Assembly: GCA_030374805.1 (NCBI GenBank)
Contig: JARGSG010000015.1
Coordinates: forward strand, 682,001-746,000
Length of the DNA: 64,000 bases
Reading direction: 5' to 3'
From: Gracilaria gracilis
Lineage: Eukaryota > Rhodophyta > Florideophyceae > Gracilariales > Gracilariaceae
Part shown: positions 9,222-19,755 of the stretch, in pieces
Position numbering within the stretch: the stretch's first letter is position 1
Layout: each line of letters starts with the position of its first letter
The notes under the pieces: generated by a model
Told to the model about the DNA's origin: nothing
What the model saw: only the letters and a program-made list of their open reading frames with translations
Databases searched by the model: none
Position numbers and translations under genes: made by a program

Positions 9222-9683
9222 ATGAAGCGCGAAGCCCATCGCCCCGCCATGATCGCCGCGCCGCCCGTCGCTCCGGCCGCCCCGCTGCTGCCCGGCGCGC
9301 TGCTCGTCGCGTCGCTGCTCGCGTCGGCGCGTCCGCTGCAAATCAAGCTGCCCAACCTGCCGGGGCTGCCCAACCTGCCCAACCTGCCCAAGCTTCCCAA
9401 GCTGCCCGACCTCGACCTGCCCAACTTGGGAAAGAAGGGCGCGGCCGCCAAGAAGGCGCCCGCGCGCGCGCCGCGCGCGCCGCCCAGCGGCACGGTCAAG
9501 GTGCGCGCCGCGCGCGGCGGCGCGCAGAAGGACGCCCCCACGCTCGCCGAGCTGCAGGGGCAGACGGGCCCAGATAGCATTGCGGTTGGCGAGGGATGGA
9601 AGCGATTCCCGGAGCGACGTATGCCGGGCGCGAATATGGAGGGCTGGAAGCAGATTGCAAAGCAGCTTACGCCCAAAAACTGA
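9222..9683 (+). CDS. Small secreted or plastid-type protein with LP-x-LP repeats
   Basis: 153-aa protein that I do not recognise. The chosen ATG follows a C-rich leader. The N-terminus has a basic start (MKREAHRP) and a hydrophobic stretch (about 17-36, APLLPGALLVASLLASA) that looks like a signal peptide or membrane anchor. Residues about 41-69 form short repeats of the type LPNLP / LPKLP. A basic Ala/Pro region follows (about 71-100), then a more complex C-terminus with two GW motifs (EGWKRFPERRMPG and EGWKQIAKQL). The second half looks folded and constrained. The gene is GC-rich like its divergent neighbour. The upstream frame stays open but lacks leader-like composition, so the longer version is unlikely. 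Confidence 0.65.
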   Translation: MKREAHRPAMIAAPPVAPAAPLLPGALLVASLLASARPLQIKLPNLPGLPNLPNLPKLPKLPDLDLPNLGKKGAAAKKAPARAPRAPPSGTVKVRAARGGAQKDAPTLAELQGQTGPDSIAVGEGWKRFPERRMPGANMEGWKQIAKQLTPKN

Positions 9684-11804
9684 CCGCGCTCTGAGCTTGC
9701 GTCAGCGTGTTTGTGTTGCTTAATGTATGTCTTGTGTTGGATGCGGCCGTCGTGCGCCTTTCTTTTTTGTGTTGATTGCGTAAACAGCTCTTGCTTGCAC
9801 TGCGCCCGTTGTTTATCGTCTCCTTGTCTTTTTGCTTTCGCGTCTGCGTTTACCCATGTCTTGTCCTCAGTCGCAACATCGTCAAACACATGCTATAACA
9901 CGCGATGCGAAACTTGACATCGCTTTCTCTTCTACAACTGCGTCACAACCTGTTCTTGCCCTGAAAACTCCACAGCAACCTCTAGCATGCGTACACATAT
10001 TTGAACAGAGCAAACCTCCTCCGTAAGAAGGGGCGGTCGTACAGAACCCATCACGCCCTTGATTCAACGCTTTCTATGACTACTACACTAAGCGTCTTAG
10101 AATAGATTCTCTTATCACCCGCATTACTAGTAAGAAGGCGCACATTGACGATTTCAATAGAGCACACCTCTCATTTTCCGAGAACATGAGTTTACGTAAA
10201 CGATATGGCTACCTAACGTTGTTTTGCGTAACAAAACATAGCTCAGTGAGCGTAACACGGCTGAAGAGTTTTAGTTTGTAGCTAGCTTATCAAGGACGCG
10301 TTATAGGTATTGGGGGTTCTTTTCACGAACTCCACGCGATACGAGTAAATAGGCGTATCTCGCTCACAATTAAGAAGAAGGACACAGGGTGAAGATTGCG
10401 CACCCGCCCTGTCGAAAACTGAGAGAATAAAACTGCCATAGCCATATCACCTTCGAACATGCGAGAGCCAAACGACGAATCTCTAACGGATGAGATAACG
10501 CCGGTGTCGGCGGGGAACGTCGCAAGCGCTGATGCCACCAAGAAGGACGACGCCGCGCAAGTACTGTTGGCGTTGCATCGAAATATGTAGGAAGAAAGCG
10601 ACGGCGCACCACATTATACTGGGTTTCTCGAGATCGGCTAGAATGGTGCCAGCTCAGTACTCATGGCGCCGCGGTTTCCACCGGTTATGGTTGCGAGTCG
10701 CAACTTGCGACTCGTAAGGCTTCCAGGGTCTTGGGAACCACTACTAGCTAGCTAGGGCTCCCATTGACCGAAAGAGTCTGCAAATTTTCATGCAAGTTGT
10801 ATCTGGAACTTCAGGCCATAAATAAATTAGGGTGATATGTTGATAGTATGAACTTGATACCGTAAAACGGTTCAGTGTGAAGGGCCAACACGTTCTTGCG
10901 GTGGGAACGGCGGAAATTTGAGAAAGATAGAAAGGGAGAGCAATTCCTCAAGGAAAGTGTTGGGTGGAGTTTGTACCTGTGAATGTCGAATTATGGCATA
11001 GTGAGGACGACGGGCTCATATACTGTTTTGTTTCACTCTTCTTCTTCTTCTTCTGAGAAGCTCGTAAGAGTGTCCGGTTGAGACTTCAACGGCGCCTCAA
11101 ATGCTCCTATAACCTAGAAGGGATTAATCTAGGATACTCACAATAAACAACAACTTATTCTGGTTCACCTCGACTCGACATTAGTGCGTACTCGCATGAA
11201 CAGAGTCTGATCATCAGGCGCGAAGTAACTTTTTCATTGCACTCAAGTTAGTTTGAAGGAGTTCCTCGCGGGATTTTTCTTGCTACAACTCGGCTGCCAG
11301 GCGTGCCTGGGTGGTCCTCATTCACACACGAGTGAGACGATAACACATGCTTTGCATGTTTACACCCTGTACACCCATCGTGCTAGTTGGTAGTCTAGGA
11401 CAAGCTGACCGAGGTAGCAGCATGCTCAACCCGATTGCACTCGCTGAAGCAGTGTAATAAATCCTTTAGAACCTGTTGTATGAACATCTTTTACTATTAG
11501 TTTTCTATCGCGAGTGAACCTCGCTGTCAACCCCCTCCGCCATGAATCAGTATCCGTTACTAACCAAGGGCACCACCCAGGAGAACTTCTCGCCATCAAT
11601 ACATCATCTCCGCAGAACAACAAAAATCGCTCTCTCCATCTCGACAAGGGACCCTTCCCTTTGCCGTAAACAAGGCTATCAAAAGGTACACTCCCTTCCC
11701 CTTCTTCACGCACCAAACGTACAGTTTCGAGTTGTACAAGACAGTGTTAGCCATATCGCTACAAATATAACAAAAATGAGAATCGAGCGCGCAAACCCCT
11801 GATA
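9684..11804. other. 2.1-kb intergenic region
   Basis: No supported gene. Visible elements are a perfect 21-nt palindrome at 10694-10714, a 14-nt palindrome CCAGGC-GT-GCCTGG at 11297-11310, and a CTT-type run near 11037-11055. Short open frames at 10.3-10.7 and 11.4-11.9 kb show no family resemblance. The right end holds the 3' flank of CDH1, including the alternative IR tail codons at 11805-11810. Confidence 0.45.
10694..10714. repeat. Perfect 21-nt palindrome
   Basis: Left arm CGAGTCGCAA (10694-10703), one central C, right arm TTGCGACTCG (10705-10714): ten perfectly paired bases either side of one base. It lies in intergenic DNA. The one-base centre suits a dimeric protein-binding site or cruciform better than an RNA hairpin. 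Confidence 0.8.
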
Positions 11805-11815
11805 CTATCTGATGT

Positions 11816-13480
11816 TCATCCGAAGTGGCGATAAGCGGGACGAGCTGTCGAACTCCCTCTCGGATTCTTTGCGCTTGGGAATACGTTCCAAAATCGTAAT
11901 GTTTCATCGCCTGCTCCAGTCACAATAGTCTCTCCTGATGGGGAAACAGAAAGATAAAGTACTCTCAGCGAATGCCCCATGAGTGTCACAACCTTAGACA
12001 AAGTGGGATACTTCCACACAATGATTTGATTTTGACTGTAGCCATGCGTCGATACGATTTCGTTCACGTTCTTCGACCATGCCAAGTTGCACACCTGAGA
12101 TCCGGTATCCACAGCTGCAAGGGCCGAGCTGGTGGTAGTGTTCCAGAAGCGTATTGTGCGATCAGCTGTACCGCCACCGGACGCAAGCAAACCTCTCGCA
12201 TGTGGAGACCATGCAATGGCCTTCACCGCAGCAACATGGCTATCAAATCGCATGAGAGGTGTGTTGTATGCCGCTCCGCTCGTTGACGTGCTGAGGGAAC
12301 CGATGCTGCCCAAACTAGCTGCGCTCCATACAAACAACTTGTTGTCATTGCCTCCCGAGGCAAGCTGTGTATCGTCTGGAGACCATTTCAACCCGCACAC
12401 CTCCTGGGTATGACCAGCCAATTTTGCTATGAAGGGTTCCTTGCATCGCAAGTCGCGGTTGAATATGTTTGTGTCGCGGCCGCCCGAGCTAAGAACAGAG
12501 GAATTCCACGCAAGACAGCCGACGCGCGCCGAGTGACCGGCCATTGTTCTGACGAGTTTCTTGGACGCAATGTCCCACACCTGAACAAACCCTGACCGAG
12601 TACCAATCGCAAGATGGGTACCCTGTTGGTTCCAGGCTACGGAGCACACCGGTCCGGCGAATTGTAAATCGCACAGCGTAGTAACCTTGCTAGTGCACGC
12701 AGACCACAGATATACGCAGTTTTGTAGACCAACAGCAAGCACGTTTTGTGATCCCCAATCAATCAGATTCAAGTAAAAGTCATCCGTGAGGCATGGGGCA
12801 TCGAGCACCTTGAAGGGTGATCTTGAGATCTTTCTGGTGGTGCGATGCGGGGTAACTGCCATGGACAGCAGCGCATTGTTCGAACGACGTTCACCGAGAT
12901 AGAGGTGAGAGGTGGCGTCTGACAGGATTTGCGCAGCGTCAGCCGATGCTGGTCGGGGCTTTTTGAAGCGGAAGATGTTTGTGTTGGACGAAAACGTGGC
13001 GTGGGTGGTGGAGCGCGATTGCGACCCGCTCTGTGGAGGAAGTCGCTTGAGGCCTTCGAAGCCCGGATGCAGTTGCGAAGACGCGGGATTTGGCATGGGC
13101 TTCCGCGAGTACACGATATCACGACTGGGGGCGGTCGGTAGCGACGCGGGGGCGGAGAGATGTGACGGGGGTGCACAGGGCTGCGTGTCCAGCAACTCGG
13201 ACTTGAGCAGCATGGAGTAGCATGATGTGGTCGGAGAGGGGGTTTTAGGGGAGGCGGGCTGGGTGTTTGACAGCATAGCGGAGTTCTCGGAGGCGTGGGG
13301 GGAGGGAAAGGGGGGCGCGGAGCGACGAAGCAGTTCGAAAGCGGCGTGGAGATCACCGGAGCCGGCGCGCGATGGGATGAATCGGTCGGAGTAGCGATTC
13401 TTTGAGGGGGTGGAGGTGGAGGAGGTGGAGGTGGAGGAGGAGAAGGAGGAGGTACTGAGGGGGCGGCGGGAGACGTGCAT
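11816..13480 (-). CDS. APC/C activator CDH1 / fizzy-related (WD40)
   Basis: 554-aa CDH1/FZR-type activator of the anaphase-promoting complex, which recruits D-box and KEN-box substrates for ubiquitination in late mitosis and G1. The C-box is clear at about residues 29-38 (RYSDRFIPSR). The hallmark before the propeller, KISRSPFKVLDAPCLTDDF, is intact, and seven WD repeats follow (about 220-550). The start is the ATG before HVSRRPLSTSS; the frame runs 122 codons further upstream through low-complexity promoter sequence. The reading frame ends ...WNVFPSAK plus 16 unrelated residues and lacks the C-terminal Ile-Arg tail that docks on APC3/APC8. An Ile-Arg-stop does occur 11 bp further on in the -1 frame (stop at 11805-11807). 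The gene is divergent from XRN1. Confidence 0.93.
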   Translation of the reverse strand: MHVSRRPLSTSSFSSSTSTSSTSTPSKNRYSDRFIPSRAGSGDLHAAFELLRRSAPPFPSPHASENSAMLSNTQPASPKTPSPTTSCYSMLLKSELLDTQPCAPPSHLSAPASLPTAPSRDIVYSRKPMPNPASSQLHPGFEGLKRLPPQSGSQSRSTTHATFSSNTNIFRFKKPRPASADAAQILSDATSHLYLGERRSNNALLSMAVTPHRTTRKISRSPFKVLDAPCLTDDFYLNLIDWGSQNVLAVGLQNCVYLWSACTSKVTTLCDLQFAGPVCSVAWNQQGTHLAIGTRSGFVQVWDIASKKLVRTMAGHSARVGCLAWNSSVLSSGGRDTNIFNRDLRCKEPFIAKLAGHTQEVCGLKWSPDDTQLASGGNDNKLFVWSAASLGSIGSLSTSTSGAAYNTPLMRFDSHVAAVKAIAWSPHARGLLASGGGTADRTIRFWNTTTSSALAAVDTGSQVCNLAWSKNVNEIVSTHGYSQNQIIVWKYPTLSKVVTLMGHSLRVLYLSVSPSGETIVTGAGDETLRFWNVFPSAKNPRGSSTARPAYRHFG

Positions 13481-14055
13481 GGCGACGGGTAGGGGGAGGC
13501 TGGGGAGGTGGGGGAGGTGAGAGGCGGAGAGGGCTGACGAAGGTGGAAGGCGATGGCGGGGGAGTGACGGTTGACGGCTGGTTTCAGTTCTGAAGTAGGG
13601 GCGAGGGAAGCGGGGGATGGAAGGGGGGGGGGAGGGGCGAGCGCGGGAGATTTGCCAAGGTGACGACGGAGGCGAAATCGGGAGACGGCGGCGCGCGGCG
13701 CGTTTTGGTGGCGGTGGCGCCGCGCGGGAGGGCGACGCGAAGCAAAGCGCAGGCGTCACAACGACGAGCCCGAAGCGGTAGCGAAGCCAAATCAGCGCGG
13801 CGGCGCGCGCCAGCCGTGGCACTTGGCTGCCGCTGTGATTTGGCATGATTTGGCGGGAGTGCGGTGGCCACGTGTGCGCGTGGCAGCGTGGCTGTGTCGC
13901 TGTGGGCGCGGTGGCTTCCGTGCCTCGCTGACGTGCCGCGCGTGGGGGCGTTTTGGGCGCGCGCGGCGTACGTCTTTGTTCGCCGTGGGGGCCGCGCGGC
14001 TGCTGTTGCGGACGCGCGGTCGTTACGCGCGCCGAGTCGTTTGCGAGTCGTCGTC
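13481..14055. promoter_or_regulatory. GC-rich divergent region between CDH1 and XRN1
   Basis: 575 bp separating two divergent start codons. It is GC-rich, with a G-run at about 13621-13635. Both coding frames stay open across it because of composition, but the residues encoded are low-complexity Arg/Ala/Pro and do not belong to either family. It presumably holds both promoters and 5' UTRs. Confidence 0.5.
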
Positions 14056-17000
14056 ATGGGTACGTTCTCTTCTCCTGCCGTCTGTCGCCGCGCGCGCGCG
14101 CCCAAGCAGCGCTCTGACTGTTGGCTCTGTTGGCTGCGTTTCTGTAGGAGTTCCCAAGTTCTACCGCTACATTAGCGAGCGCTACCCCCTCATCAATGCG
14201 TCGCTGCGAACCAATCATGCGCCCCACGTCGACAACCTCTACCTGGACATGAACGGTATCATTCACAACTGCGCCCGTGACACCCCCGGCAACGGCGGCA
14301 TTGATACCAAGCGCTACCACTCTGCCACCCCCCACGGCGTGAAGAGCATGCACCAAATGTTCACAGATGTCTTCAAGTACATCGACAACATCATCTCGTT
14401 GCTTCCGCCGCGGCGCCTGCTCTACATGGCCATCGACGGCGTCGCCCCGCGCGCAAAGATGAACCAGCAGCGCTCCAGGCGCTTCCGATCTGCAAAAGAG
14501 CGTGCGGACGAGCATGAGCGCCTCATGGCCGAAGATCCACTGTACGCTGCCGCTGACTTAGACCCGTTTGACTCCAACTGTATCACACCCGGCACCCACT
14601 TCATGCAACAGCTTACCCTCGCGCTCAAGTACTTTGTGGCGAACAAGATCACATCTGACGCCGTCTGGGCCAACATTCAGGTCGTCTTGTCTGGTGCCGA
14701 GGCCCCAGGCGAAGGCGAGCATAAGATCATGCAGTACATCCGAGCCATGCGCGAGTCCGATCAACTGTCACCAAATACCAGACACTGCGTATACGGGCAG
14801 GACGCCGATCTCATCATGCTCGCGCTCGTCACGCATGAGCCGCATTTTTTTATTCTTCGCGAGAAAGTTGACTACACGTTTTGGCGAAAGAAGAGCGGCC
14901 CTCGACTTGCTACCACGTTGGACATGACTGTGTTTGGCGAGTTCGAACTACTTTCTATTGGTGTGTTACGCGAGTATCTTGTCGAGGACTTGGGTTCGGA
15001 CAATAACAGCAAACTACCATTTTTCGATGTCGAACGCCTAACGGATGACTTTGTCTTCATTCTCATGCTTATTGGAAATGATTTCTTACCTAACTTGCCA
15101 ACTCTGGACATTGCTGATGGAACACTTGATGTTCTGCTTCACTTGTACAAGAGAATGCTTCCCATTTTTGGTGGGTATCTCACTCATCAGGGTACCATTG
15201 TACCTCATAGGCTGGAGTTCTTCCTAGCCAAGCTTGGTCTTCTGGAACATGATGTTCTAAAGGCCAAGAAAGACCTAGAAAACAAGTCACTTGACCAGAG
15301 GTCTAGAAGGGCCGCTATGCGGGGAAAAACTTTTGCCAACGTGGATCTGGACATACTCTTTGGCTTCCATCTCATAGACCCTAGCCTTCTACAAGAACCG
15401 TTCACCCGCGCGATGATCCGTGCGGAGTCAGAAGCGCTACGGGAGAGATTGAGGAACTCGAAATTACCTCAGATGAAAGAAGCGTACTATGCTTCAAAGT
15501 TTGGCCATCCTATGATTTCTGACGACATGGAGTCTTTGACTCGCCGATATGTGGAAGGTATTTCATGGACTCTGAAGTACTACACGGAGGGCTGTCGTAT
15601 GTGGCGATGGTTCTACCCTTATCATTATGCACCTCTCGCGTCTGATGTTACCAACATTGCCGCTATGTTGGACTCGTTTGACAGCAACATTAGACGCCAA
15701 AAGCCGTTTCGGCCATTGGAGCAGCTAATGTCTGTCTTGCCTCCAAAGTCCGCATGGTGTTTGCCAAAACCATATCGTCAACTCATGACGAATGCTGCAT
15801 CTCCAATTCGTGACTTCTATCCGGAGTCGTTTGAAACAGATATGAACGGCAAACGTAATGACTGGGAAGCCGTCGTCTTACTTCCGTTTGTAGACGAGAA
15901 TAGAATGCTTGCTGCGATTCGAAGCATCCCATTGTCCGAAATCAGTGAGAACGAAAGGAAACGTAACGAATTAGGTCCCTCTTTGGTCTACTCTCGCTCG
16001 AAGTCAGCCGTTGAGCATGTACCTTCTCCTTTTGGTAGTCGTCTACCATCGTTTACGAGCATTGCAGCACATTGCAAACTGGAACTACCGTCCCTTCCTG
16101 AGGGATGCCCTTTCTCTGCTCGACTGCTACCGGGAACGAAGAAACCTGCATCTAGTAAGCATTTGGTTGACCTTCCTAGTCTTCGACGCGTAGAGTTTGG
16201 GAGTCGATTGGAACATATATCAGTTAATGTTTTCGGCATGCCAAGCAAATCTGACTCTATCGTTTTGGTCATGGATTTTGAAATGAACGAGGAAGACGAA
16301 CTTGAAGATACTATGCGGCGTCGAACGTCCTTATCGAGCGTGCGGGATACTGATATAGCGCCTGGGTGCCCTGTTTGGTTTGGTTATCCGTGGCGAACAC
16401 CAGGCTACGTGGAAACAATTGCGAACCAAGATACAACTCGCAAAGTTGTCTCCCAGCCAAAGGGTTATCACAAACATTCCTCTACGTCGCACATAGAAGC
16501 TTACCCAACTAACAAGGGCAAGTTCAGCACAGATATGAACATGGTTGTGAGCGAACTATTCCAAAAGAAGGCTGTCATGATTTCCCCACCAAAAGAGATC
16601 ATTGGTGTGAAAAGGGTAAAACCTGATAGTCATGTTCATTACGAAGTGTCGGACAAGGTAATGTTGTACCATGATCGTTTCGTCGAGCGACGCATGGGGC
16701 CCGTGTCTCATGAGCGCGGACAGAACCAAACGAAGAGGATAGCAGAGAAACAGAGTGTTCTATACATTGGCCATGGCCCCTACTTTGGGTGCACATGTAC
16801 TGTACTTCGGAGCACAGGGTTTGGAACTGTTTCAACAAAGTTCAGCAGATCTGAGGCCTCTGCCAAGGAAGCTGCATTTGGATATCGGATAGTGGCGATG
16901 GCGGATCGTTCTCGACGCTGGTTTACAACCTCAAGATTGGCGACAACTATAGGAGTGAAACCGTCTGTTGTCGATGCCGTTCTCGGCTCTCTGCGGGTTA

Positions 17001-18586
17001 GTCTAAGCTCGTCCAAGGAGGAAATTGACCTCGGACTTGGTATCAAGTATATTGCAAGAGGACTTGTTGTCCCTGGATATGCAAGAAAGGATGAGAAAGG
17101 AATATTTGTGTTCTCAGACCTGTGCATAGAAATCTTGAATAACTACAAAGCTGCATTTCCGCAGTTGTTTAAGGCAATCGAGGAGAAGCGATCAGAAGAA
17201 ACCTTCAGCGGAAGTGGTAAGGGGAGAGGCAGCGTTATTTATGTGGCTAAGGATATATTCAGGCGCTCACCAAATCCCGACGGTATTGTTAAAGCTGCCG
17301 CCACATGGGTTTCAGTTCAGGATGTCGCTCAACAACCCTTAGTATCTGCTTCCAGTCAAGTATTGTCAGAACCAGTCGTCAAAGACTTGGAAAGGCATCG
17401 TCGTATTGTTCTTGCCTTACAAGATGAATATGAAGGCAGCATCCATGGGATAGATGTACAGCATGTTAAAGATGTACCGCGCTCCACCCTCATCACTGGC
17501 TTCGAAGATCCATCTGACATGTCCGCTTTTGAAGCACATCGGGGATCATCGTATTTCGCACCAGTGCCTGTTGATGGAACGGGGTTGCGGCTAGGAGATC
17601 GGGTTGTTGTAAGAACTCGCAAGGTAAGTGTGCCCTTTGGTCTGAGAGGCACTGTTGTTGGCATTCATCAGAGAGATGAAGTTGCAGAACGAAATGTTTC
17701 GGCGTCTGCACAGGACGAAACCTCATCTGTTTCCTCTCTTGTGGAAGTCGTTTTCGATGAAGGCTTCATCAGTGGAGGAAGCCTAAGCGGAAGGTGTAGC
17801 GATGGGCGCGGGAAAGTCGTTCCTGCCCATCACCTGCTTATAATTCGCCCGGATCGCGATAACGAATACTATTCGCTTCATTACGCCAGGATGGCGGCAA
17901 AGATGGCTCAAATCAAGCAGGAAGATGAAGAGAAAGATGAAAGTTCACTTCGTCGAAAAGCTATTGCTTCTGCTGCAGCGGGTTTCCAAGAAGAGGATTC
18001 AATGAAGAAGAACGAGGGTCACCATGGACGTCCTCATATGCAAGCACAGGACAGTCCGTTCCGTGTCTCTTCTACAGGGAGCTCCTCTGCAACCGTGCAA
18101 CAGAGGGCTTCCGCAGAATTGGAAATGGGCTCCTCAAGGAGGACTACAATTGCATCTTCTGGACCACCGAGGTTTTCCACGCCTCTGGAGGCTTCACCTG
18201 TTCGGGAGGACCAATTACCTCTGCCTAAGTTTCTTCGAAGGAAGAAAGGGGGTGTTGATTCCGGAAAGAGGCATGAGGCTCCTGAGAAACCTGAAAGAGC
18301 TCGAGAGGAGCGTAAGCTACCAAATGGGGCCCCGAGATCCGACCCTAATGCCGAAGAGATCTCATCAGCTCAAGAGATTCAGGAACATGTGCTCAAGGCC
18401 CTTCTAAGGTCAGAGAATGAGCAGGCAACGCGGCGACGTGGTGCGCAAAGAGAAGGATCAAGCAAGAAACGTACCCAAAGGACTAGAAGGACCCAAGATT
18501 CCACCCAGACTGAAGATGATGAGGATGAATTTGCTCTGAAGTGGAATGCCATACAGGAGGAGGTCCGGGCGAAGAGCAGAAGGTAG
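14056..18586 (+). CDS. XRN1: 5'-3' exoribonuclease XRN1 (spliced)
   Basis: Cytoplasmic 5'-3' exoribonuclease, which degrades decapped mRNA. Exons are 14056-14059 and 14148-18586, giving 1480 aa. Splicing restores the canonical N-terminus MGVPKFYRYISERYPLI; unspliced, the frame reads an unrelated GC-rich leader. The catalytic domain shows YLDMNGIIHNC, GEGEHKIMQYIR, YGQDADLIMLAL and IGNDFLPNLPTLDI with the metal-binding acids, followed by the WTLKYYTEGC and LPPKSAWCLP blocks. C-terminal domains typical of XRN1 rather than nuclear XRN2 are present, notably an SH3-like segment (LGDRVVVRTRKVSVPFGLRG, then a GRG-containing turn), with a long charged tail. Length matches yeast and animal XRN1. Confidence 0.96.
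14060..14147 (+). other. Spliceosomal intron in XRN1, after 4 coding nucleotides
   Basis: 88-nt intron starting GTACGT and ending TTTCTGTAG, with a pyrimidine-rich 3' half and a possible branch site CTCTGAC (14112-14118). It interrupts codon 2 after its first base (ATG-G | GA). Removing it joins the start codon to GVPKFYRY, which is invariant in the family. Confidence 0.93.
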
Positions 18587-18771
18587 TGGTTGAACTAACA
18601 CCTTGACTGACCTGTACAGAAATGGTATACCTTTGTATACATATCTTACTTGCTTAACTTGAGAAGTTTTAATACTCACTAACTACGTTTGCACATAGCA
18701 TATCCAATAACATGCCAGGGCATGCACATGCGCTTACTGAAACATATCTGCCGAAATTACTATTCGACGGT

Positions 18772-18808
18772 GAGATATCCTACCGAGGCACCGAGGCCGG
18801 GATATCTC
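18772..18808. repeat. Inverted repeat with 9-bp arms
   Basis: GAGATATCC (18772-18780) and GGATATCTC (18800-18808) are perfect reverse complements separated by 19 nt that contain a doubled ACCGAGGC. It lies about 190 bp after the XRN1 stop, so it could be a 3' UTR stem-loop. Confidence 0.7.
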
Positions 18809-18914
18809 GCTGAAGAGACGGCTCATGATGGTCGGAAAAGTAGATGGCTTTTTCAAGAATAAAGTTGGTAACTGTTCGTCAACTCAAAACTTAATGTCTC
18901 CCTCCCTCCCTCCT

Positions 18915-18917
<3 letters not shown>

Positions 18918-18993
<76 letters not shown>
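18918..18993. repeat. (CT)38 microsatellite
   Basis: 76 nt of uninterrupted CT dinucleotides, preceded by CCCT/CCTT runs. It is a simple repeat, not coding. Confidence 0.97.
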
Positions 18994-18997
<4 letters not shown>

Positions 18998-19755
18998 ATG
19001 AGCACCCAACCTTTCTGCTGAAAACCTTGGGCATGTGTTCGCATCTCCAGTTGCAAACGCCGTACACAAATGACAAGCAGTCGCATCTGTACTTCGGCAT
19101 TTACGCTACAGAACCCCGTTGGTACATATCGGATGACGAGAGCTTGGCTCGCAAGTAGCGCTACCAGGGTTGGCCACAATCCAGATCTATGTCTAATCAA
19201 TTGGTTGATCATCGATAAGCCTTATCGCGACGGACAAGGAGCAGCATGTTTCATCCACGTCCGTAAGGGCCACCGCGAAGCTAACCGATTTGCTTGAACG
19301 AGCTCAACGACATTCCGAGTCAGAGCATTGCTGATTCTGGTCGACAACACGGACTACTTTTACGGATGTTCTGCTCCGAGTATCTTCGAAAGCAGATATG
19401 CTATGGGGGCATTGAGATCTTCGAGGATAGGAAACTCTACCAATGCTCGCAGTTATCTTAGATAAGATCGTCGATTATTCAACTTCCAAGTGAACAAGCT
19501 TCATTTGCTGCACACTGTTACTTTGGACAGATAGGATTCAGCCGTGCCGATGACTAGTTAAGTTGGCTCTGCTAATAAGGTCTGGAAGGATGGCTCACTG
19601 GCGCTTTGTCACCGCTGCCATCGTTTCGAGTGCTGCAGTTCATGGTCGTGTTTCTTCGATCTATCCCATATACGTTGGCCAGCGCTTCACGTAGTCTTGT
19701 GTTGAGTTCTGTTTATTGTCACCACTACACTCACAAAAACTTCATTACGCAGACG

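Larger units (their letters stand above)
18587..19755. other. Intergenic between convergent XRN1 and IDH genes
   Basis: About 1.2 kb of 3' flanks. It contains a hairpin (18772-18808) and a long CT microsatellite (18918-18993). Open frames across the microsatellite simply encode Arg-Glu or Ser-Leu repeats. No other gene is seen. Confidence 0.5.

Noticed and set aside
13481-14055. N-terminal extensions of CDH1 and XRN1 running through the divergent promoter
   Set aside because: Encoded residues are low-complexity and outside both families; the C-box start and the spliced MGVPKF start are better.
18853-19212. Arg-Glu repeat protein over the CT microsatellite
   Set aside because: Translation of a simple dinucleotide repeat.
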